Source: Colius striatus (taxonomy: Eukaryota > Chordata > Aves > Coliiformes > Coliidae). From it: DNA of 64,000 nucleotides. Where the stretch lies: assembly GCF_028858725.1 (NCBI RefSeq), contig NC_084768.1:30782664-30846663 (forward strand), written 5' to 3'. The translations under genes and the position numbers were made by a program. This document shows positions 37,659 through 47,720 of the stretch, in pieces. The notes beneath the pieces are model-generated. The model saw nothing but the letters and a program-made list of their open reading frames with translations, ran no database searches and was not told where the DNA came from. Numbering within the stretch: position 1 is the stretch's first letter; the number at the start of each line of letters is the position of its first letter.

Positions 37659-38939
37659 CCTACCTATTTGCTCTCGGCTCTGCCACCTCCACCCCACTCC
37701 TCTCATCAGTGACTGTGGCCATTTCTAATCATTTCTAGCACCTTTCCACTCCCACAGATGGGTCTGTAGAGGGAGACTGGGCTTTCCCAGTGCTGCCTTC
37801 CTCTGCCTTCACAGTCTCAGCCCTACTCTGCCTGCCTGGCACTGCTGTTCCAGGGGGAGCTTTGTAAGCCGAGAGAAAGAAGATCTCTCTTCTTGGCCCT
37901 CATTGTCAGGTCATTGTCAGCCCATTCACATCGTTAAACAGCACTTAGAGAAGTAAAATCCAGAAACATGCAGCCATTCAGTGACCTTGGACTTTGATTA
38001 TATTCCCTGACCTCCTCAAGCCCAGCTTCCAGCCCTATCCCAGCAGGACTCAGCCCAGGCTCTGCCCTAGCACAAGATGATCTACTCACTCCTCTTCAAA
38101 GTCCACAGCTTCTCTCCCCAGGGCAGAGCTTTTTGAGCTCAGGAAAGGTGGAGATTGCGGGCAGCTGGGCTGCTTTGTTCACAGCCTGCCTCCCCCGCAC
38201 CTCTGTGAGTGAGTGTCCCTGTGGGTCTGGGTCCCACCAGCAGCTCCATGGACCTGCAACACAATAGCTGAGTGCTTCTGCTAACCTAATCAGCAGTGGA
38301 ACAATCAGCTCTGCCTTCAAAGGGACTGGAAGATGTTTCTGGGCAGCAGTCACTGCATCCCAGAGCCCCCACAGGCCTTCAATAAACAAAGGGGCACAGA
38401 TGGAGACATTGGTCAGCCCACACACACCTGGTCCATCACTGAGAGTCCTGCACAAGGATATGTGCCCAGGTCTGTCACCTCCCTGGGTGCACGTGGGTCC
38501 TGCCTTGCGAGGGCACAGGGAGAGCCCGGGGAATGCCAGGGGAAGCCAGCAATGCCGTGGAGCCCGCCACTTCTGTGCCCTGAGCCTTTGCTGTGCTGGA
38601 GGGACAGCAACAGCCAGCATCACTCTCCTGACCCTGCAACCCCATCACTCACCTTTTGCCATGCCGTCACTGTCACCCAGCAGCTGAGGGAAGGATCTCC
38701 CCCCACATTTAACCCTGGCTGAAAGGCAGTGCTGTCCCTTTGCAGGCCAGCCTCCTGCCCACCCCTGAGTCCCAGGGAAGGATGCCCCTTGCACCCTTTG
38801 CCTGGCTGCCAGGTGTGGCCAAAAGTAGCCTCAGGCCAGGGATGTGTGTGCCTCCAGCCCAGGGCTCAAGGTGTGCGTGTCTGCCGGCCTGGCACCAGCA
38901 GAGGAGGACAAGTGCAAACACTGCGGCCAGTGGGGCAGG

Positions 38940-39125
38940 GGGAGGTTATCTGGGGCCCAGCAGTGGAAAAACTCTCAGTGTGTGACTAAGGCCCGATAGC
39001 AGCAGGTGTGGGTCCAGGCAGGGCGAGCGAGCTGGGGAGTTATCGCTTCCCCGTGGGTTCAGGTGCCTCAAGCCAAATGTTTCCTAAGGGTGCGGTGACA
39101 GGCACAGTCCCGTTATCACGGCGCC
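38940..39125. promoter_or_regulatory. GATA/CACCC motif cluster (putative enhancer)
   Basis: Within 180 bases there are canonical GATA sites on the minus strand at 38946-38951 (AGATAA) and 39113-39118 (TGATAA), near-matches at about 38995 and 39040, and CACCC-type words (AGGTGTGGG, CCACCCTGG just downstream). This combination is typical of erythroid elements; activity is inferred. Confidence 0.25.
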
Positions 39126-40904
39126 TGGCCCACCCTGGGTGTCAGCGGCTGCTGGACCTTCCCTTTCTGGTAGGGATGGGACACTTGCCACTGCTTTGCC
39201 AGGAGAGGGGATGCCAGCCTTGCAAGCATCCTTCAGCAGGGACACCTCAGCCCTGGGGACCCAAGCTCCAGCCTCACACTGTGGTGATGACGGGCCTGTG
39301 TCAGCCCCTCCAAGCACCCCTAACCAGTCCCTCCTACTCTGCAGCACCCAGGCTGCATCCCACCTCCAGCACCCTCACCCCCTCCACAGCTCCTTCTGTA
39401 CCACGGACCACAACACCACCAGGGTTGAGCCCTGAGCAAGGAGCCCTCCGAGACCTGCAACCTCCTTCTCTCCAGGCTAGCTCCGTGAGACCTGCCAGCT
39501 CCAGCACAGGGGATCCCCACAAACTGGGTCATCCCCAGAGGACAGAAATCCACCTGTGCTGCTCTTTTGCCCTCCCTCTAGCTATGAAACCCCCTGGGGC
39601 CCTGCTCTTGCTGGCAGGTGACTGCATGGTGCCAGGCCACGCTGCAGCCATGACTCACCTCCCTGCTGGGAGGTGTTTCTCCATGCCTCACTCCTTCCCT
39701 TCCCCATTTACCTGCCTGCCTGCTGTGCCACTTTGGCTGCACCCCAAAGCCACGGGGCTGTGTCCCATGAGAGGGTCAGGAAGCCAACACAACCACAGCT
39801 CCCAGAGGACTTTTTGCCAGGAGGTGACCAAGCAGGGCAGGGAATGCCAGGCTGGCAGGGGAGAGATGCAGCCTGGGGTGTCGTCTGCGTGGCCGTGGTA
39901 TGGGCATGGTGGTGTGGGCACTGTGACTTTGCTTTGCCAGCCAGCTTTCCCTCTGCACTGTCCCTGCAGCAGCCTGGCACGTGGTCCAGAACACCAGGAC
40001 CTGCCCCTGGTTGTGCCAACCATGGAACCAGGGGCTGTATGTTGGTGAAATCAGCTTTTCAAGAACCAGCCTGGCTTCTCCAGGGCATCCCTCTCTCCAC
40101 TCTAGCAAAAGACACACTGCTACGGGTACATCTCCTGCAAGGCAGGGTCCCACCAGCTGACTGGTGCATTTCTGAGTCCCTGCCAGGCCAGGGCAAAGGG
40201 TTTTCCAGCTGACCACAGGCACACGCACTGCAGGCAGGGATTGCACCTCAGCCTTGTCTCCCTCAAGTGCTGCTGAGGGTGTTTTCCTGCTGCCCTCATC
40301 GCTTTGCAGGGCAGGTTTTGCAGGGAACGGGACTGGGCTCCCTCTTCCAATGGAGAGTGCATCTTGGCCCAGGCAATTGGAAGAGGGTGTTTTTTTATTA
40401 AGAACAAATTAACCATAATTGCCTTTTCCACTAGAGCCGCTCCTCGCCCCGGTGAGGTTCCCAGCCATGCCAGCACATGCGACCGCCGTGCCCCATCGTG
40501 TGCCCCAAGGAGTGCCTCGCCCCAGGCCCAGGGGAGCAAACCCAGAGCAGCTCTGCCCAGAGAAGGAGCCAAAGTGTCTTCCCCTGCCCTCGCCTTCACG
40601 TAAGGCAGCGGAGCCGGACCTCGCTCCCGCCCTGGCGCGGTGATGATGAAAGGTGAAGAAGAACTGGTTTGTGCTCTGATCTCAGAGCTGAACCTCAAAA
40701 CAGCCACGGACCGTCACTCGAGCTCCCAGGATGCTTAGGGAGGACAGGACAGCAGAGCCAGCCTTTCCAGTGGGACAGGATGGTTGGAGAAATTCATCGT
40801 TCCCCTGGAAATAAAAATAATAATCATAATAAAAGCACAAAGCCAGAGATTACTTATACACACACAAACACACAGGCACGCACTCTCTCCCCATCTGGCT
40901 TTGC

Positions 40905-40945
40905 CAGCCTGACTCATCGCTAATTCAAACAGCCCACACCTTTCC
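40905..40945. promoter_or_regulatory. AP-1-type site next to CACCC box
   Basis: CTGACTCATCGC at 40909-40920 (core 40910-40917) is followed within 20 bases by CCCACACC. A TAATT core lies between them. Confidence 0.2.
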
Positions 40946-41783
40946 CTCTCCCTCTCCCTCCATGTGACAATTTGAACAAGTCTCTGGGGAAGAGGCAGCA
41001 GTTTTGCTCTGGTCACCCCACCAGCATCAGACCCTCACCTTGACTACCAGTGGTCCCAGGAGCAAGATAACCGCGTCACAAGCCACTTGTGTCCCAGCCT
41101 GGTCAACCCCATGCAAGGCATCTCTCTGAAAGTGGGGCAAGCAAAGGGTGGAGGCAGCTGTGGAAAGGACAAGTGATTGAGGCTGATGGATCAGTGACAC
41201 CTGTGGATGCAGTCCCATGGTCCCATGCCTGGGCTTGCAGCCAGGACATGACATCCCAGGATGCTGCCGCCCTGCCTAGAGACACCCATGCTTTTGGTAC
41301 CTGCTCAGGGCAGACCCCACAGCTGGGTACTAGCCCCAAAACACTAAGCTTAATCCCAAAAGACGAGCCATCCCTCAAGAGAGCAGCAGCCCTGCTCTTC
41401 CCTTCCCACTGTTAGCTCTTCACAGTTGCAAGTAGGAAACAGGGAAGGAGCAGGATCAGCCCTGCCCAGCCCACATTGGCAGCACATCCCATTTCCTATT
41501 GCAGGCCAAAGAGCCCTAAGGCCACCCTAAGGCCTCCCCCAGCCAGCCCTGGCCAGCCACAGGGGTTGTAGCAGTGAGCACGGGAGGAGGAAGCCACCAC
41601 CACCCTTGGGCCAGGGCACCTCACAGCTTCTACAGCAAACTCCCTGCGCTGCCAGCATGGTGTCAGGTCTGGACAAGCCCCTGCCTTCAGAGGGATGTGT
41701 GCATCACGGGTAATCAGCCGTGGGAGGGAGGGAGGGATGGAGCCAGACCTGCTTGCTGAGCTTGGAACCTGCCAGCACGCTTG

Positions 41784-42128
41784 TGCTGAGTCACCACCTA
41801 TTAACGTAGGGAAACCTCAGCACCTGAACCCCAACAAGCTGCCAGGCCACCCCCGGGAGGACAGCAAGCACTGCACACAGGACCAAGCAGCTGCCACTGA
41901 CCTCCCGGTTGTGACCACAGGGCCGGTGTCACACAGCTCCTGCTGCAGGGGACAGCGGGACAGGACTGCTCAGGAAGCAAAGATGGGAGTAGCGAGGCTC
42001 CTGGGAGGGTTTCGGGTGCCATTCCCCACGGGGATGACTCAGCGCAGGACCAGTCACGCCATCCCGGTGCCGCAATTGCCCCATCTGCAGATTAGGGAAA
42101 CTGAGGCACGGGGAAGTGGGGTGACTCA
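41784..42128. promoter_or_regulatory. Three AP-1/NF-E2 (MARE-like) sites in 345 bp
   Basis: A full TGCTGAGTCA at 41784-41793, its reverse complement type ATGACTCAGC at 42034-42043, and a core TGACTCA at 42122-42128. The first two match the NF-E2/MAF recognition element including the GC flank. They lie just beyond the KLF17 polyA signal. Confidence 0.35.
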
Positions 42129-42319
42129 AGAGCTGTTGCACAGGAGATGCTGCTCAGATGCCAAAGCTTGGGCGTTCCCCATTGATCCTCCACAGCTAAC
42201 TTAAGCAGAAATGAACATCGATGTAAATATTTACTGACAAGCAAGCCCAGCCTCACCCTCACTCCTCTTCAGGACAAAAAAAAAAACTAACAAAGCTTTA
42301 AAGTAAACTCTCCTGGCTC

Positions 42320-43545
42320 TTTCATGTTTACATCTTGTTTATTTATTATACAGCAGATCACAATATTTCAACAGTTTGCATATAAAGAAAAGTAACATTT
42401 CAGAGTGCAAGAGACCTAACGTGCCCAAGCAGAGAAATGTTAATTAACAATATACACAGACAGGAACAGTGCACTTCCCAAAGCCGAGACTCATCTGTGT
42501 TCCCAGCTGGAAGAACAAAATATATTAAAAACCAGAAACATTATATATTACTGCTTTGTTTAATTTACAACTTGCTTTTGCAGAAGCTGCACATAAAGAG
42601 ACTCATTTTGGTTTTGAGTTTTCTGTTTTTTCCATTAAAGTTTCAAGTATAGCAGAGACCTGGGCATTCATAGCTGGACTCGCTGTCCTTTACACACTAA
42701 AACTTAAAGCAGCATGGGGAAGGCAGCTGCAGCAGTACCTGGTGTCATCCTGAGGGGAAGAACAAGACAAATGAAAGTAGACAAGAGCCAGGAAAGCCAT
42801 TTTAGGCTCCCAAGCCAAAAAAAAAAACAACTGTGGAAGTGGCCAGGACTGGACTGCCCAGTGGGAGGGGGATGTCTCAAGCTGGTGACAGGAGTGTCCC
42901 CTGCTCCCTCTGCAAGGTGACACTCTGCTGCCAACCCCTGCAAACCTTTATAGCCATGAGCCACAGTCACGTCCTACCCTCGCCCCATCCACTTTGGGCT
43001 TTTTGGGGCAGGAGGTATGTTCTGATGGCTACAACCAAGAGACCAGCAACCCACTTCCCAGCACCCTAAGCCATGCACCCAGTGGGCACGGGCCTCTGGC
43101 CGAAACCCCAACAGAGTCAGCCACCACAGGCTCTGGAAATAGGACTTGGGGGTAGAGGCCAGGGGTGGGATTGGGGGGAGAAGCTTAAGCTGATGCCAAA
43201 ATACAAGCCAGGAGCTCTGATCCCTGCTGCATCAGCTGCTCTCCCTCCTCTCTCACCAGGTGCATGGCTGGTGGGGGGGTCCCTCCAGGCACAGGAAGCC
43301 AAGTGGTGGTGCCTGGGAAGGGACTGGAGACACATCCTGCAGCTTTGCTCCCCATCTATACCCCAAAGCAGCCCTTCCCCACCACTCAGCTGGGCCCAGC
43401 TCTCACAGCAGGGGCAGGAGGAGAAAACTAGTCATCAACTACAAGCAGAGAGGGCTGGGGAGCTGGGCTGCTCCCCAGTGCCATCCCCAGCCCGACGCTA
43501 TTTACACCGTGAGCTGGCACCGGGGACGTCAAGTCCAGCCATGGC
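42320..43545 (-). other. KLF17: KLF17 3' UTR (inferred)
   Basis: From the stop codon to just beyond the AATAAA. The first half is GC-rich; the distal half (42320-42720) is AT-rich with several ATTTA-like and TTTAAT words, as in the unstable mRNAs of related KLF genes. Boundaries are inferred. Confidence 0.5.
42339..42344 (-). terminator. KLF17: KLF17 polyadenylation signal
   Basis: AATAAA on the minus strand (as AATAAATAAAC) about 1.2 kb downstream of the stop codon, at the end of a long AT-rich non-coding stretch. It is the most convincing signal for the KLF transcript. Confidence 0.6.
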
Positions 43546-43721
43546 TCACATGTGCCGCTTCATGTGGAGGGCGAGGTGGTCGGAGCGGGAGAAAGCCCGT
43601 TCGCAGAGGTGGCACTGGAAGGGCCGGTGCCCCGTGTGCTTGCGGTAGTGCCGGGTCAGCTCATCGGAGCGGGCGAATTTCCAGCCACAGCCTTCCCAGG
43701 TGCAGTGGTAGGGCTTCTCAC
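43546..43721 (-). CDS. KLF17: KLF17 coding exon 3 (fingers 2 and 3)
   Basis: The acceptor CCTCTGCAG precedes GTGAGAAGCCC, completing Gly of TGEKP. The exon encodes [20 protein letters not shown], continues through [13 protein letters not shown] and ends [10 protein letters not shown] with stop TGA at 43546-43548. It is nearly invariant against KLF2/KLF4 fingers; the final residue Met is as in KLF2. Confidence 0.97.
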
Positions 43722-45849
43722 CTGCAGAGGAGAGGGGGTGTCAGTGGGCTTAGAGGTCCCCATCGTCCCCCTACAACCTTCACCCCAATGCTCTCCTGCT
43801 CGGCACCCTCTTCTCAGGAGAGATCCTCACCCACCACTTAGGAGTACTCATCCACACCTCTGACTAACCCACCTTTCCTTTTATCCCGATCTTCCTGCTC
43901 TTCTCCATGTGCCTCACATGAGGATCATCCTCTGGTCACCTCTGCCTCATTACAGCACCCACCCCATGCGCCTTTGCCCTGCTCCAAACCATAGGTGCCC
44001 ACCCATCCCAGCTCTGGGGCTGCACCACGTGCCTGGTCCCACCTATCTGAGGGAGGTCTCACCATACACCCCCAGTCCATGTCCCCCCCTCAGCTCACCT
44101 CCAGCCCAGCTGGGGAGCTTCTCCACGTCCCGCCCTACCAGGCACCCCAAGGCCAGGTCAGGTGTGGCCTCACTCTGTGCTTTGGTCCCTGCGCACGCCG
44201 CACCACGGGGGTCCCGCGGATCACTCCCGGGGGCCATTCCCATTCGCGCATGCTGCCCTGCACCTAGGACCCCTCCATGCAGCCCCGTGCCGGCTGCGGG
44301 GTCTTCTCTAGTTGCTCCCACCCGGCCCCACCACAGTGACCTCCTCCGTGCACTCGGGGACTGACCGCGGGGCTCTTTTCCGTGCGCCTCCGGTGCCACC
44401 TTCCCCGGCACTGCTCCGCACCGCCTGAAACCGCACCGGAGCGGGTTCACGGCTCTCCCTGCGCGCCCAGCTCCCCTCGACTGAGGCTTTTTTGCACATC
44501 CCCCGCCGCATCTCCTCGCCGCTCCCACGGCGCATCCTTACCTGTGTGGGTCCGCATGTGAGCCTTGAGGTGGGAGCTTTTGGTGTAGGTCTTGCCGCAA
44601 CCCGGGTATTCACAGTTGTGCGTGGCCGTCCGCTTGCGCGCCCACGAACGGCGGCCGCGTTTGGGCTTGCAGTCCTCGGGGGGAGCCCCGGCCGGGAAAT
44701 ACTCCAGCACTGGGGAGTTGGGCGGCGTGACCAGCAGCCCGGGCAGCCCCGCTGGGCCCGGCCCCGGCCCCTTGAGGGGCTCCCTAAAAACACTGAAGTG
44801 TCCATGAAACTGCGGTGGCGGCGGCTGGGGAGCGAAGTGGGGCGCGTAGCGGTGCGGGGCCACGGCGTAGTGAGGCGGCAGGTCGGCCAGGAGGTGGGGG
44901 TCGGCGCCGGGCAGCGGCTCCTCGGGGGGCCCCAGGCGGCCGTGGGCGAAGCCCGGGTAGGGCAGCGGTGGCCCCGGCACCGGTCCCGGCCCCGTCGCCA
45001 CGCGTGGCTTGTGCTCGCCGCCGCCGGGCCCCAGGTAGTCGGCGGCGGGGGGCAGCCCCAGCATGCAGGCGCGCTCCTCCGGCTGCTCCTTTTTGATGCG
45101 GGGCCCGAAGGGCTGCGCGGGGTCCAGGGGCAGCGGGCGGGCCAGGGACGGGTGCAGAGGCGGGTGGTGATGGGGGTGGGAGTGGTGAGGGCCGCCGGGC
45201 ACCCGCAGCTCCGTGTACTCCCTCCGTTGCAGATCGCAGTGGCCGGGCAGGTCCGGAGTGAGTAGCTCGGCTACGTAGCTGTGGCTCTGGCCCTCGGGAT
45301 AAGGCGCCGGGAACTTGCCCGGAGTGGGGTAGGAGCCGTCGCTGTCGTAAGTAGTGCCGCAGCTCTCGGGGGTCTCGGGCAGAGGGTAGTTGGGGCCGGG
45401 CGGCCCCTGCCCGCCGCTGCTGGTGTGCGCCAGGATGAAGTCCAAGTCCACGAACTTGCCCAAGTCGTCTTCCTCCCGCTTGACGGCGGCGCCGCCGTCC
45501 TGCTGCAGCATCCTCTGCGGGGAAAGAGGGGCGTTAGGACCGACGGGGCAACGGCTGCGGCGGCTCCCGCCGCTCGGGGCGGCGGCTCCCCCCGACTCGT
45601 CCGACGGGTTGGCACCGCTTCGGCTGCACCGCCCCCGGGCCGCCCTTCGCCGGCGGGAGGGGGCCGCCCCCACAAGCCCGCCTGAGCCCTTGTCCCAGGA
45701 CGCTGTGTCCCGTACCCCCCCCCCTTGCCGCACCCACCCTTCTCCTCGGTACTTACGTGGAGCATATCGGCGGGCCGCTCCTCCAGCGGCAACAAGTTGG
45801 CGAAAGTCGAGATGGAGGGCAGCGTGCTGTCGTCCACGGCCGCCGCCAT
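43546..45849 (-). CDS. KLF17: Kruppel-like transcription factor, KLF2/4/17 subgroup, syntenic KLF17
   Basis: Three exons join in phase to a 413-residue nuclear C2H2 zinc-finger activator that should bind GC/CACCC boxes. Visible motifs: N-terminal [11 protein letters not shown] (11-21), as in KLF2/4; SUMO consensus VKRE (42-45); acidic activation motif DLDFILA (54-60); VAELLTPDL (112-120), a KLF2/4/17 signature; His/Pro-rich stretch (140-153); second SUMO consensus IKKE (171-174), matching the KLF4 site; TPPNSP repression/phosphorylation-type motif (294-299); [16 protein letters not shown] (314-326); three C2H2 fingers at 332-354, 362-384 and 392-412 with TGEKP and TGHRP linkers and helices ending [16 protein letters not shown] and RSDHLALH. 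Paralogue choice rests on synteny: human KLF17 adjoins DMAP1 in the same order. By sequence alone it could be called KLF2-like or KLF4-like. Confidence 0.9.
43722..44541 (-). other. KLF17: KLF17 intron 2
   Basis: 820 bases, GT-AG, no recognised element; GC content rises toward exon 2. Confidence 0.9.
44542..45514 (-). CDS. KLF17: KLF17 coding exon 2 (residues 32-355, activation region, NLS and finger 1)
   Basis: The acceptor CCCCGCAG precedes AGG ATG CTG. The 973-base exon is GC-rich and encodes the Pro/His-rich transactivation part, the basic NLS and finger 1 ([20 protein letters not shown]...). It ends at ACACAG with donor GTAAGG, the conserved KLF splice point inside the TGEKP linker. Confidence 0.95.
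45757..45849 (-). CDS. KLF17: KLF17 coding exon 1 (residues 1-31)
   Basis: ATG at 45847-45849 in a good initiation context (purine at -3, G at +4) begins [20 protein letters not shown] and ends DMLH at the donor GTAAGT. The exon/intron position is the same as in KLF2 and KLF4. Confidence 0.92.
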
Positions 45850-46245
45850 GGCTGGCGGTGCGGTGGGGCGCGGGTGCCGCGGCCGGGCGCGCTGGGGCGG
45901 GGGGGTGCGCGGAGCCCGGCACCGCTCCGCTCCCCGCGGCGGCCGCAGCGCTGCTCTGCGCCGCCCCGCGCCCCTAAGCTGTTAACGGCATGCCTGCGCC
46001 CCCATTGGCCCGCCCGCCCTTGATATTCGCCGCCGCCGCCCGCCATTGGCTGCGCCGCCGCCCCAGCCACGCCCCTCCCCTCGCGGGCCGCCCCGGCGGG
46101 CGGGGGTCGGCGCTGCCCCCTCCGCGGCTGCGGTGCGAGGTGCGGACCCGCGCCCGCCGCTGCCTGCCCCCGCGCCGGGAGAAGGGGCGAGGCTGCCGGA
46201 TCCCAAAGCTCAGGGTCTCCTGGTTTTCCCCGCGATGACAAGTGG
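45850..46245 (-). promoter_or_regulatory. KLF17: KLF17 promoter CpG island with paired CCAAT boxes and GC/CACCC boxes
   Basis: The CpG-dense region extends from the gene body upstream. On the minus strand there are CCAAT boxes at 46004-46008 and 46045-46049, exactly 41 bases (about four helical turns) apart, a GGGCGGGCGGG Sp1-type run between them, and a GGGGCGTGGC box at about 46067-46076, the binding type of KLF proteins themselves. No TATA box is evident. Confidence 0.65.
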
Positions 46246-47228
46246 GGCAGAGACGGCCCGACCGACAGTTTGCCCCCGCGCCGTGAATGGGGAGGGGGGG
46301 CTGTAGGTCGCAGGGCTGGGGACCTTTGGCTTCGTGTCCCGACTGGGGCTGGGGCGATGGCCGTGGCACACGCCAGCGCGTGTAGGGGTGAGCGAGGGTG
46401 TGACGGGGAAATCTGGTGTAGGGTTATGGGTTACAGCTGAGAGCCCACCGGCCGGTGAGCTGGCCTCAGCGCTCGCCGTGGGGGCTGCAGTGGGTGCTTG
46501 TGCCAGCCGGGGAGCTGGGCCCAGGTGGCTGAGCCGTAATTCCACCACACCAGTAGCTTAATGTGACTGCGTTCGTGCCCCGTGCCGGTGCTGTCAGTGA
46601 GGCAATCAGGAGCCCAGAGCACACCAGCTCCCATCTGGCCGCACGCAGGGTGCGTGTGTGAGCTCAGATAACAGCCGGTCAGACCCTGCTGGGGGGCTGG
46701 CACCCTGCCTGCACCATCTCATCTTGTCCCACAGCCCCCACGGGACGTTTGTCTGCCCTGTCTGGGGACCGCTCTGCCGTGGGGGGCACAGGCTGGTTGG
46801 CCAACCCTATGTGCCCCTTAGAGTCCTTGAGACAATGCTGTGCCTCTGAAGACTTCCCACAGTGGGGGACATGAGGGTACCGAGATGTCCCACTTCGCAG
46901 AAGACATCCAGGTACCCCACTCTCTGCTGGGGAATTGGGACATGTCCCAGCGTGGGGTGCTGGACAGGCCTCCCCAGGAGCTGTCTGGTGCCCTGTCCAT
47001 CTCAGAGTAAGACCTTCTCCCCTTGGCCCCCATCCAGCCAGTACTAGGAATGGCCCTACTACTGTTGAGTTTGTCAAGAAGCAATGTCCCTTATCTCCTG
47101 GAAGCCTGTCTCCCTGCTTTCTGGGGCTTTCCATCCCCAGATACCTTTCTAAGAACTGGGGCTGCTGCCTGTAGTGTTGAGAAGCAAGGAGTCAATTTAA
47201 AAAAAAACAAATATAAACACCAAAGGTG

Positions 47229-47271
47229 AGGTGCACACACACACACAGACACACACACCACACACACACGC
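47229..47271. repeat. CA microsatellite
   Basis: Imperfect (CA)n with AGACAC and CCACAC interruptions, about 42 bases. Confidence 0.85.
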
Positions 47272-47289
47272 TTCTGGATCCAAAGCTAC

Positions 47290-47720
47290 TCTACCAGTTG
47301 CTTTCATCACCGCGTTTTAATTATAAGGGTGGAGCATTGCAATAAATTGTTTCAGTAATCCAGTGGAACAACAACGATTCAAATCTTCCCCCTTTTACCA
47401 GGAATCCCTGCCCTGGTTTCCAGAGCACACACCGGGTTGCTGCCTGGGCCCCGCGTGCCTGGCTGATGGTAAGGGAGAGAGTTGACGAATGCCATCCAGC
47501 GGGTCAGATCACACGGGCTGCAAAGTCCTTTCTTTGGAAAAAAGTCACCCCCAAAGTGGCAAAGGACCACGTGGACATCACTCAAAATCCCTTTTAGCCT
47601 GGCCCCCAGAGTGGCTTAAGTCATCAGTTAATCCCATTAGTTGTTTCTTAGCCAAATAATAATTAATAGCAAGGCAGTTCCTGCTCCAAACTTGTATAAA
47701 TAAGTGAGAGCAGATGCCAC
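47290..47720. promoter_or_regulatory. KLF17: AT-rich unique blocks upstream of KLF17, putative regulatory
   Basis: Blocks at about 47300-47380 (TTTTAATTATAAGG, AGTAATCC) and 47600-47720 (CATTAGTTG, AATAATAATTAATAGC, TATAAATAAG) carry homeodomain cores in a GC-rich neighbourhood, 1.5-1.9 kb upstream of the KLF17 start codon. Confidence 0.25.

Larger units (their letters stand above)
36560..42320. other. Intergenic region between DMAP1 promoter and KLF17 3' end
   Basis: No credible gene. It holds one plus-oriented CR1 (37215-37658), GATA motifs near 39 kb and a series of AP-1/NF-E2 motifs between 39.6 and 42.1 kb. The 346-codon open frame at 39008-40048 has no domain or codon pattern of a protein and is taken as GC-driven. 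Confidence 0.6.

Noticed and set aside
39008-40048. 346-codon plus-strand open frame
   Set aside because: No recognisable domain, GC-rich low-complexity composition and competing frames on the other strand; no promoter or splice context.
45850-45922. Upstream extension of the KLF17 exon 2 frame (to 45922) as an unspliced N terminus
   Set aside because: A KLF-typical exon 1 with a conserved STFANLL motif splices in phase to the CCGCAG acceptor at 45515; the unspliced frame has no homology.
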